DNA of 24,468 nt. Origin: JAAGZL01 sp964628835. Its GTDB lineage: Bacteria > Pseudomonadota > Gammaproteobacteria > Chromatiales > Chromatiaceae. Location of the stretch: NCBI GenBank assembly GCA_964628835.1, contig CAZVME010000051.1, positions 1 to 24,468 on the forward strand. The letters run 5' to 3'. The notes beneath the pieces were generated by a model. That model searched no databases and was not told the origin of the DNA. It saw nothing but the letters and a program-made list of their open reading frames with translations. Positions 1-5,498 of this stretch are shown one piece after another; the first letter of the stretch is position 1, and every line of letters begins with the position of its first letter. A program made the translations under genes and the position numbers.

Positions 1-542
1 GATGCGGTAAGGGTGCGGCTATTGTAGCTGCCGATGGTCAGATCCACATCAGCGTGAAACTCCTGTGGTCGGCGGGTAATGATATTTATCACACCACCCA
101 CCGCCTGATTTCCGAACAGGGTACCGGCACTACCCTGGATAATCTCTATACGCTCAATATTCTTCAGGGCGATGGTAGTTACATCTGGTGTAGCAATATC
201 GGCCCCGTTGTTCAGACGTCGGCCATCAACCATGATCAGGGTATTGGAACCGGCGGTGGCGCCAAAACCACGCAGGTCAAAAACCGCCCCGCCACTGCCG
301 TCACCAAACAGATCACTCACCTGGATGCCGGCGCGCCCACGCAGCAGTTCCGCTACGTTTCTGGCGCCACTTTTTGCAATATCCTGCGTGGTTATTACGG
401 AGATGCTGGCGGGAGTAGGCACGGTTGCCTGCTCCGACCTGGTGGCGCTAACCACCACCGTATTCAAAACGGTTGGATCTTCAGCTGAGGTTTGGCCGAC
501 AACCAGGCCCAGAATGGATAATAGAAGGATAGATCTTTGCAT
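1..542 (-). CDS. btuB: TonB-dependent outer-membrane receptor, BtuB-like (5' end only; gene runs off the left edge)
   Basis: Reading the minus strand from an ATG at 542 gives 180 codons open to the window edge. Residues 1-20 (MQRSILLLSILGLVVGQTSA) form a Sec signal peptide ending in a good cleavage site. A TonB-box-like VLNTVVVSATR follows. The plug domain is then clear: ASISVITTQDI, VAELLRGRAGIQV, LRGFGA, IMVDGRRLN, IERIEIIQGSAGTLFGNQAVGGVINIITRR. The beta-barrel lies outside the window. Such receptors sit in the outer membrane and import a ligand using TonB energy. A cobalamin riboswitch lies directly upstream in the same orientation, so vitamin B12 or another corrinoid is the likely ligand and BtuB the likely identity. 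The family is certain; the exact substrate is inferred from the riboswitch. Confidence 0.9.
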   Translation of the reverse strand, partial: MQRSILLLSILGLVVGQTSAEDPTVLNTVVVSATRSEQATVPTPASISVITTQDIAKSGARNVAELLRGRAGIQVSDLFGDGSGGAVFDLRGFGATAGSNTLIMVDGRRLNNGADIATPDVTTIALKNIERIEIIQGSAGTLFGNQAVGGVINIITRRPQEFHADVDLTIGSYNSRTLTA

Positions 543-573
543 AATTTTCCCCAACGGCGCTCACCCGTGCCGT
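543..573 (-). promoter_or_regulatory. Ribosome-binding site of the BtuB-like gene with an adjacent hairpin
   Basis: On the minus strand a GGGGA stretch lies about 6 nt before the ATG at 542. Immediately upstream, ACGGC (573 to 569) can pair with GCCGT (558 to 554). The hairpin ends next to the ribosome-binding site, about 125 nt downstream of the riboswitch B12 box. It could be part of the expression platform that controls translation. The pairing is visible; the role is inferred. Confidence 0.35.
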
Positions 574-697
574 GTGTAATTTCAGAATCAGGGGTAAATT
601 AGAGAGGAAAGTGCGAACCGGGCATGCGGCCCTAATCTGCCAGACATGGCCAGAATGTTCACCTAGGTCGCCCTCCGCAACACCCATGGGTTAGTTA

Positions 698-890
698 CCA
701 AAGGCTGGTCTCCGGGCTCACAGGGCGGATCTCTCCGGTGAAGCAGCGCCTTCCCATGTGTTTACACAGTGGCCTCCTGCTGATCACATACCCTGCCTAC
801 CGTTGCGGGGGCAGCGCCGGAATTGACTTGGTATTAAAGTCGCACCGACTTCCCATTTATCTGCATCACGCAGATACCTCAGGTGGCGAA
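698..890 (-). ncRNA. Cobalamin (B12) riboswitch
   Basis: The minus strand carries the conserved B12-riboswitch blocks in order. First is GCCACCTGAGG near the 5' end (about 887), then GGGAAGTCGGTGCGA, then GCTGCCCCCGCAACGGTA, then GGAGGCCACTG and GGGAAGGCGCTGC. The last is the B12 box, GAGCCCGGAGACCAGCC, near 719-703. The element is transcribed toward the TonB-dependent receptor that starts at 542. Known members of this class bind adenosylcobalamin and repress btuB or cobalamin genes when the ligand is abundant. The leader from B12 box to start codon is about 160 nt. A B12-responsive import circuit is therefore well supported. Confidence 0.95.
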
Positions 891-919
891 ACTCTAATCA
901 GATAAACCGGCCGGGTCAA
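891..919 (-). promoter_or_regulatory. Probable sigma-70 promoter for the riboswitch/BtuB transcript
   Basis: On the minus strand TTGACC (919 to 914) and TAGAGT (896 to 891) are separated by exactly 17 bp. Transcription would start near 884, right at the 5' edge of the riboswitch, which is what the element needs. This is a consensus match with 5/6 and 4/6 bases. Confidence 0.6.
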
Positions 920-1139
920 GACACAAATATATAGACATAGTCATACACATCAATAAATAACGCGCATAACTTCCTGTTTATGATAAATATATTTGAGGAT
1001 TAATAGATTAAAGAATCTTATTCGGATGCCGATACAGACATATATAGCAGCCTTCACAGAACATTTTTTGCGGCCATTTATATTCTCATTTTCCAGGAGC
1101 AACTCTTGACAACATCTTCCACCAACCGGATGCCAAACA
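920..1139. other. AT-rich divergent spacer; holds a possible short leader ORF (1106-1150, +)
   Basis: No full-size gene is visible between the BtuB promoter and the response-regulator gene at 1140. The stretch 930-1060 is strongly AT-rich with TATAG-like words, suitable for a plus-strand promoter, but I cannot pin one. An AGGAG at 1095-1099 is correctly placed for a TTG at 1106 that opens a 14-codon frame ending in TAG at 1148-1150. That frame overlaps the ATG at 1140, an arrangement seen in translational coupling. Confidence 0.35.
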
Positions 1140-2885
1140 ATGCTGGATAGTGTTGTAACTAAAGGCAGGGCCTTGTTGGTCGACGACGAGCGCTCGAACA
1201 GGATGATCCTGAGCGCCATACTCAAACAGATGGGTTACGAGGTGATTCAGGCCGAAAACGGTTTGCAGGCGGTGGAACTGTTCCGATCAGAAAACCCTGA
1301 CATCGTTCTCATGGACATTATGATGCCAGTTATGAATGGTTATGCTGCAGTGGAACAGATTAAATCTGACCCCAGTGACAGCTTTACTCCCGTCATTTTC
1401 ATCACCGGCATGACCAACGAGCAGGATCTGGCGAAATGTATTGAAGTTGGTGGTGATGACTTTCTTACCAAACCGATAAACCGTACCCTGCTCACGGCAA
1501 AGATACGTGCTATGGAGAGGATCTCACTCCTACATCAACAGGTGAATGTGCTGTATGCCAGGACACAGCAGGATCAGGCCATGGCAGAAGAGGTATTTGC
1601 TGGTGCAGTGGTCACAGACAACGTTGCCCTGGATGCAATCCAGACCCTGCTGCAACCAGCCGAACTGTTCAGTGGCGATGTCCTGCTTTCTGCATACTCT
1701 CCATCAGGCGATCTGAATATAATGATGGGAGACTTCACTGGCCATGGCCTAGCCGCAGCACTTGGAGCCATGCCGACATCTGAAGTGTTTCGCGCCATGA
1801 CCAGTAAAGGTTTCTCTACCCAACAGATACTCTCTGGAATTAACTCCAAGTTACTTCACTTCCTTCCCACCAGCATGTTTCTGGCAATACAGTTCATTAC
1901 AATCTCAAGTTCTCTGGACCATGTGTCAGTGTGTAACTGTGGCATGCCGGACATCCTGTTTCTAGACGCAGATAACCACACCATTAAGCACCGCACACCA
2001 TCACAGGGGATTCCATTAGGAATTACCGCCGACATCGATTTCCATGAGTGTGTCGAGCTGGTAAGAGTTAATCCTGGGGACTCTGTTTTATTTGTCAGTG
2101 ACGGGGTAACCGAGGCATTTAATAACAACAAAGAGTACTTCACCAAAGATAGACTCGAGGCCGCTATCTCAGACCGGCATGCAGATGAATCAACTATCGA
2201 CAGCATCTCCAGAGCCCTACAGGAGTTCTGTGGCGACGCATCCCAGACAGACGATATAAGTCTGGCTGAAATTCCATGCACCCAGGAAATCCTGCAGCAG
2301 ATTGAGGGCAATACAACGGATAAGCTGCAGAAGAGTGGCTCTATCCCCAGCTTTAGCAGTAGCAGCGATGACAACAGGGTGGATTTCACCATCAGCCTGC
2401 ATGGCGAACGTCTCTCTAATGCTGACCCGATTCCACTACTGATCAATCACATTAATGAAATTGAAGGTTTGACCGAACACAGAAGGTTCCTATTTACAAT
2501 CCTTACCGAGCTCTACACTAATGCCCTGGACCACGGTGTATTAAGTCTTGATTCAGCCCTAAAACGCGAAAAAGATGGATTTAACAATTACTTTACAGAG
2601 CGTGAAAAACGCTTGCATCAATTAACCGATGGATATATCACTATATCCGTCTCTTCCTGCGCGACAGCAAATGGTGGGGAGATAATAATAAAAATGAAGG
2701 ATAGCGGCCCTGGGTTTGATTTTGCCGGTTATCGATATGATAAGTCAGATTCTTCCCTACTCTGTGGCCGTGGAATACAACTAATAACCGAGCTTTGCAG
2801 TTCCATTAGCTATCTGGAACCTGGTAATCAGGTAGAGGCTGTCTACTCCTGGGGTAGTGGTCAACAACTGAATGACCCTTTATAA
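1140..2885 (+). CDS. Response regulator with PP2C/SpoIIE phosphatase and HATPase (anti-sigma-like kinase) domains
   Basis: This 581-aa cytoplasmic protein has three domains. Residues 9-125 are a receiver domain with acidic pair D15/D16, phospho-acceptor D59, T89 and K111. Residues about 150-390 are a SpoIIE-type PP2C phosphatase with metal-ligand motifs SGD (D180), GDFTGHG (D198), SDG (D321) and TDD (D371/D372). Residues about 405-575 are a GHKL HATPase with N461 in the N box, DSGPG (D521) and GRGIQL near 543. This architecture matches HsbR-type regulators of partner-switching systems, in which phosphatase and kinase act on a STAS-domain anti-sigma antagonist. No STAS gene is in view. The ATG at 1140 has no strong ribosome-binding site of its own. 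The neighbour at 3027, also a receiver protein, is a likely functional partner. Confidence 0.9.
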   Translation: MLDSVVTKGRALLVDDERSNRMILSAILKQMGYEVIQAENGLQAVELFRSENPDIVLMDIMMPVMNGYAAVEQIKSDPSDSFTPVIFITGMTNEQDLAKCIEVGGDDFLTKPINRTLLTAKIRAMERISLLHQQVNVLYARTQQDQAMAEEVFAGAVVTDNVALDAIQTLLQPAELFSGDVLLSAYSPSGDLNIMMGDFTGHGLAAALGAMPTSEVFRAMTSKGFSTQQILSGINSKLLHFLPTSMFLAIQFITISSSLDHVSVCNCGMPDILFLDADNHTIKHRTPSQGIPLGITADIDFHECVELVRVNPGDSVLFVSDGVTEAFNNNKEYFTKDRLEAAISDRHADESTIDSISRALQEFCGDASQTDDISLAEIPCTQEILQQIEGNTTDKLQKSGSIPSFSSSSDDNRVDFTISLHGERLSNADPIPLLINHINEIEGLTEHRRFLFTILTELYTNALDHGVLSLDSALKREKDGFNNYFTEREKRLHQLTDGYITISVSSCATANGGEIIIKMKDSGPGFDFAGYRYDKSDSSLLCGRGIQLITELCSSISYLEPGNQVEAVYSWGSGQQLNDPL

Positions 2886-2998
2886 AATATTGAAGTCACA
2901 AAATAGATAAAGCACTGCTGACTGGGAGTATATGCAGAAGCTAATGCTATAGATTTTCCATATTAAACGATGGCTCAGTTTTGCCACTACTACCAAGG

Positions 2999-3018
2999 CT
3001 AGCGTCGGAAGACCCTAG
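2999..3018 (+). promoter_or_regulatory. Short hairpin with GGA in the loop, just before the diguanylate cyclase start
   Basis: CTAG (2999-3002) can pair with CTAG (3015-3018) and GTC (3004-3006) with GAC (3011-3013), leaving a GGAA loop and one C-C mismatch. It ends 8 nt before the ATG at 3027, where no normal ribosome-binding site is visible. GGA in a loop near the start codon is the core of CsrA/RsmA sites, which control several diguanylate cyclases. The stem is weak, so this is only a suggestion. The rest of the 141-nt spacer shows nothing firm. Confidence 0.25.
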
Positions 3019-3026
3019 TAATTAAT

Positions 3027-3962
3027 ATGAACATTCTCCTGGTTGACGACACGCGCACGGAACAACATATCATGACAGTCCGCCTGAGTGATATGGGCCA
3101 CGATGTGGTCTGCTGTTCCAACGGCCAAGAAGCGATCGAGCAGTACGGCCAATACGATTTTGACCTGGTGTTAATGGATGTGATTATGCCGATCATGGAT
3201 GGACATGAAGCAGCCCGTCGCATCAGAGGTATGGAAAATGATTGGGTGCCTATCATCTTTCTCAGTGGCCGCACCAGTCCAGATGATATTGCTGCAGGTA
3301 TCGCTGCCGGGGGGGACGACTACCTAAGCAAGCCGGTGGACGAAACGGTCCTGGCAGCAAAAATGACTGCCATGCAGCGCATCGCAGCCATGCGTCACCA
3401 GCTCATCCAGGTCTCTCACGAACTTGAAAAAGCTAATGAAGATTTGCAAAAACAGGCCAATGTCGATGGGCTTACCGGCCTAGCCAACCGCCGTATCCTG
3501 GATGAATATATGGAGAAGGAGATCACCCGCGCCATTAGAGGTAAATGCCCAATAGCAGTCATTATGATAGATCTGGACAACTTTAAGGCCTATAACGATA
3601 ACTATGGTCATATCGCAGGTGACAGCTGCCTGAAAAAGGTATCTAAGGTTTTAAAGAACACCGTCAGGAGACCGGAAGATCTGGTGGGGCGTTATGGTGG
3701 CGAAGAATTTTGTGTAATTCTGCCCAATACCGATTTGGATGGAGCCATGTTTGTGGCTGAGCGTATCCGCACAGAGGTTGAGAAAATCAAAATCCCACAT
3801 AGTGGCAACACCAACCATAAAATAGTAACCCTCAGTGTCGGAACCGCCTCGCATATTCCAGTTCAGAAAACTCTGTCAAACCAACTGCTGGATGCTGCCG
3901 ACAAGGCCCTATACCAGGCAAAAATGGCCGGTAAGAATATGGTGATTGCTGCTGATTCCTAG
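3027..3962 (+). CDS. Response regulator-diguanylate cyclase (REC-GGDEF)
   Basis: The protein has 311 residues. Residues 1-120 are a receiver domain with D7/D8, phospho-acceptor D51 in LMDVIMP, the switch residue in FLSGR and the lysine in YLSKPVD. A short helical linker around residues 125-150 (LIQVSHELEKANEDLQKQA) leads to a GGDEF domain. The active-site loop is GGEEF at 224-228, a functional variant. The inhibitory I-site RPED at 215-218 is intact, five residues before it, so product feedback by c-di-GMP is expected. The layout resembles PleD and WspR. It makes c-di-GMP from two GTP in the cytoplasm, probably when phosphorylated on D51. It lies 141 nt after the PP2C/HATPase regulator on the same strand, which suggests joint control of surface or biofilm behaviour. 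Confidence 0.93.
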   Translation: MNILLVDDTRTEQHIMTVRLSDMGHDVVCCSNGQEAIEQYGQYDFDLVLMDVIMPIMDGHEAARRIRGMENDWVPIIFLSGRTSPDDIAAGIAAGGDDYLSKPVDETVLAAKMTAMQRIAAMRHQLIQVSHELEKANEDLQKQANVDGLTGLANRRILDEYMEKEITRAIRGKCPIAVIMIDLDNFKAYNDNYGHIAGDSCLKKVSKVLKNTVRRPEDLVGRYGGEEFCVILPNTDLDGAMFVAERIRTEVEKIKIPHSGNTNHKIVTLSVGTASHIPVQKTLSNQLLDAADKALYQAKMAGKNMVIAADS

Positions 3963-4012
3963 GATCGTTACCAACCTCCAGCAAGCAACCTCGCGAGTTA
4001 TTCAATCCCAAG

Positions 4013-4058
4013 GTTCCCCATTTGTTCTAATACTGCTAGAATAGAACTTGCAGAGAAC
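4013..4058. promoter_or_regulatory. Four-half-site palindromic operator over the lexA promoter (putative SOS box, copy A)
   Basis: Left arm: GTTC (4013-4016), 7 bp, GTTCTA (4024-4029). Right arm, exact mirror: TAGAAC (4042-4047), 7 bp, GAAC (4055-4058). The arms are 12 bp apart and share one dyad at 4035.5. An extended -10, TGCTAGAAT (4034-4042), sits at the centre, so a bound repressor would block transcription starting near 4049. The same layout recurs at 5156-5201. The arm matches the alphaproteobacterial LexA box GTTC-N7-GTTC. Confidence 0.8.
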
Positions 4059-4070
4059 TGGAGGAGTGCC

Positions 4071-4679
4071 ATGTCAACTACAATTACTCGACGCCAGCAA
4101 GAGATTTACGATTTTCTAGTGGAGAATCTAGCTGATTTTTCCCACCCCCCTACCCTGGATGAGTTGTGCGTGGCGCTCGGCCTGAGCTCAAAAGGGTCAC
4201 TGCATAAACAGATTCAGGCCCTGATTGAAGCTGGCTTGGTCGAACCCATGAACAACCTCCGCCGTGGCATCCGTCTTACTGATAACATGGAGCAGGATGA
4301 GGACATGTTGCCAATGCTTGGTTACATCGCAGCCGGCAGGCCGATTGAAGCAATCGAGCATCAAGAAAGCATCCAGGTTCCAGAGTCTCTACGTACCAGC
4401 AAGCCCTGTTATGTACTCCAGATCAAGGGGGATTCCATGATTGATGAGGGCATCTTTGATGGTGACTTTATCGTGGTTGAGAAACGTTCGCAGGCAAGAA
4501 ATGGCAGCATCGTGGTGGCGTTGATCGATAACTCCGAAGCAACCTTAAAACGGATTGAGCAGAAACCAGGAAAGGTGACCTTACATCCGGCCAATGCTGA
4601 TTTTAAGCCCATGCATTACAAGCCGGATCAGGTGGATATTCAGGGCATATTGGTTGGCCAGATGCGGCGCTATCATTAG
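4071..4679 (+). CDS. lexA: LexA repressor (SOS response regulator, self-cleaving S24 peptidase)
   Basis: At 202 aa it has the length of E. coli LexA. Residues 1-70 form the winged-helix DNA-binding domain (TRRQQEIYDFL, PPTLDELCVALGLSSKGSLHKQIQALIEAGLV, RRGIRL). The cleavage site is A88-G89 in GYIAAGRP, and the catalytic dyad is S122 (GDSMID) and K160 (TLKRIE). RecA-stimulated self-cleavage lifts repression of DNA-repair genes. The recognition-helix region (SSKGSLHKQIQAL) differs from E. coli LexA and looks closer to the SKS.IH type of alphaproteobacteria. This agrees with the GTTC-based operator upstream. GGAGG at 4060-4064 is a strong ribosome-binding site, and the leader is only about 22 nt. 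Autoregulation through the operator at 4013-4058 is inferred. Confidence 0.95.
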   Translation: MSTTITRRQQEIYDFLVENLADFSHPPTLDELCVALGLSSKGSLHKQIQALIEAGLVEPMNNLRRGIRLTDNMEQDEDMLPMLGYIAAGRPIEAIEHQESIQVPESLRTSKPCYVLQIKGDSMIDEGIFDGDFIVVEKRSQARNGSIVVALIDNSEATLKRIEQKPGKVTLHPANADFKPMHYKPDQVDIQGILVGQMRRYH

Positions 4680-4750
4680 CGTCGGACCGTCCTACCCGAC
4701 CTAGTGCAACACCAAACTCTTCCCGAGGAACAGCCAGGTGCCTGTACTTT

Positions 4751-5098
4751 CTATTGGCCATCACCCTCATAGTCAAAGGTAATCTCATCACCTGACATGA
4801 TATCGACCCGGGCATGCAGGTCCTGTCCATCAAACTCGGCATTTCCAGGGGAGTCGTGATTTAAATAGCGTAACAGGTTCTCCCCACGGATACCCACATA
4901 CTCAGAGCTTGAACTTTCCACCTCTATCCATAGCACATGCTCTCCATCCTCCTCCACTTCACTGCCGTGAAAGGTGCCAATATACTCACCTTGAGCGATA
5001 TTCCGCCTGGAGAATAATCCTGTCCCATGGATATCAGAGGGCAAGGCTACCACCACATGTTTAAGTGCAGTATCGGTTCTCCGTTTTGTTTTGCCCAT
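4751..5098 (-). CDS. Small SET-domain protein (putative protein lysine methyltransferase)
   Basis: The protein is 115 aa, almost all SET domain. The opening motif GTGLFSRRNI is at 25-34, the S-adenosylmethionine/catalytic motif RYLNHDSPGNAEF at 77-89, and the closing motif GDEITFDY at 103-110 with its conserved tyrosine. Residues 2-13 are basic (GKTKRRTDTALK). No pre-SET or post-SET cysteine cluster is present. Small stand-alone SET proteins occur in bacteria, but their targets are mostly unknown. On the minus strand a GAGGG lies about 9 nt before the ATG. A hairpin (CTGCAT 5115-5120 with ATGCAG 5128-5133) sits in the leader. The gene ends 71 nt from lexA, facing it. Its probable promoter (-35 TTGTTA at 5197-5192, -10 AATAGA at 5174-5169, 17-bp spacer) lies inside the second operator, so LexA control is likely. 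Confidence 0.85.
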   Translation of the reverse strand: MGKTKRRTDTALKHVVVALPSDIHGTGLFSRRNIAQGEYIGTFHGSEVEEDGEHVLWIEVESSSSEYVGIRGENLLRYLNHDSPGNAEFDGQDLHARVDIMSGDEITFDYEGDGQ

Positions 5099-5155
5099 GA
5101 CTCAAACCCTCTCTCTGCATTACTAATATGCAGTTAAACTGAAAACAGATTATTT

Positions 5156-5201
5156 GTTCTCTTTTTGTTCTATTGATGCTAATATAGAACGTAACAAGAA
5201 C
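5156..5201. promoter_or_regulatory. Four-half-site palindromic operator in the divergent promoter region (putative SOS box, copy B)
   Basis: GTTC (5156-5159), 7 bp, GTTCTA (5167-5172), 12 bp, TAGAAC (5185-5190), 7 bp, GAAC (5198-5201); the dyad is at 5178.5. Spacings equal those of the lexA copy. The centre carries the extended -10 TGCTAATAT (5177-5185) for the plus strand. A 17-bp-spaced promoter for the SET gene overlaps it on the minus strand. Half-sites lie 11, 20 and 11 bp apart centre to centre, roughly on one face of the helix. Confidence 0.8.
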
Positions 5202-5212
5202 GCTAAACAGGT

Positions 5213-5284
5213 ATGTTTACTCAACAAATGGACTCTTGTAGCACAATTGACCCTGTTTACAGGGCGCCACAGATAAACATTTAG
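5213..5284 (+). CDS. Possible 23-codon leader ORF upstream of the 51-codon gene
   Basis: ATG at 5213 opens MFTQQMDSCSTIDPVYRAPQ and three more codons, ending in TAG at 5282-5284, 9 nt before the next ATG. An ACAGG just before the ATG is too close to be a good ribosome-binding site. A hairpin CCCTG-TTTA-CAGGG (5251-5264) lies inside it and may compete with the ribosome-binding site at 5284-5288. It may be a regulatory leader or chance. Confidence 0.2.
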   Translation: MFTQQMDSCSTIDPVYRAPQINI

Positions 5285-5293
5285 GGGCATATC

Positions 5294-5449
5294 ATGAACA
5301 ATACAAGTAATTTTATCATGCGCGATCAGGTTCATAACTTTGTACCAAGCATTATGGAGCATGCTACTGATCACTCTATTTTTAAATTTCTTAGCCAGCT
5401 TTCAGTCGCGGCCGTCGCATTGGCGGCATTTAGGTTTCTGCTGCTTTAG
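5294..5449 (+). CDS. 51-aa protein with hydrophobic C-terminal helix, putatively SOS-induced
   Basis: I do not recognise a family. The ATG at 5294 follows an AGGGG ribosome-binding site (5283-5287) at good spacing. Residues 1-27 are polar (MNNTSNFIMRDQVHNF and so on). Residues 28-51 (IFKFLSQLSVAAVALAAF, then RFLLL) form one hydrophobic helix with a lysine at its start and one arginine inside, long enough for a membrane segment or membrane-binding helix. The gene is too short for usual gene callers. It lies about 93 bp downstream of a lexA-like operator and diverges from the SET gene. Short SOS-induced membrane peptides such as TisB (toxin) and SidA (division inhibitor) are known; by position and shape this could be similar, though I see no sequence likeness. 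Coding status rests on the ribosome-binding site, operator and composition. Confidence 0.55.
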   Translation: MNNTSNFIMRDQVHNFVPSIMEHATDHSIFKFLSQLSVAAVALAAFRFLLL

Positions 5450-5498
5450 TTTTTAATTTTATCTCAGTGGAAACATCTGTTGTATCAAAGGATTACTG

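Noticed and set aside
481..687. 68-codon open frame on the minus strand between the riboswitch and the BtuB-like gene
   Set aside because: It lies in the riboswitch leader, overlaps the real receptor start in another frame and has no protein-like features or ribosome-binding site.
1106..1134. TTGACA at 1106 as a -35 promoter element for the response-regulator gene
   Set aside because: No -10-like hexamer lies 16-18 bp downstream and the start codon is too close.
4676..4700. Shared TAGCGTCGGA word at 3000-3009 and after the lexA stop
   Set aside because: The match is only about 10 bp with weak similarity beyond it; it looks like chance, and the GTCGG/CCGAC pairing there has no U-run.
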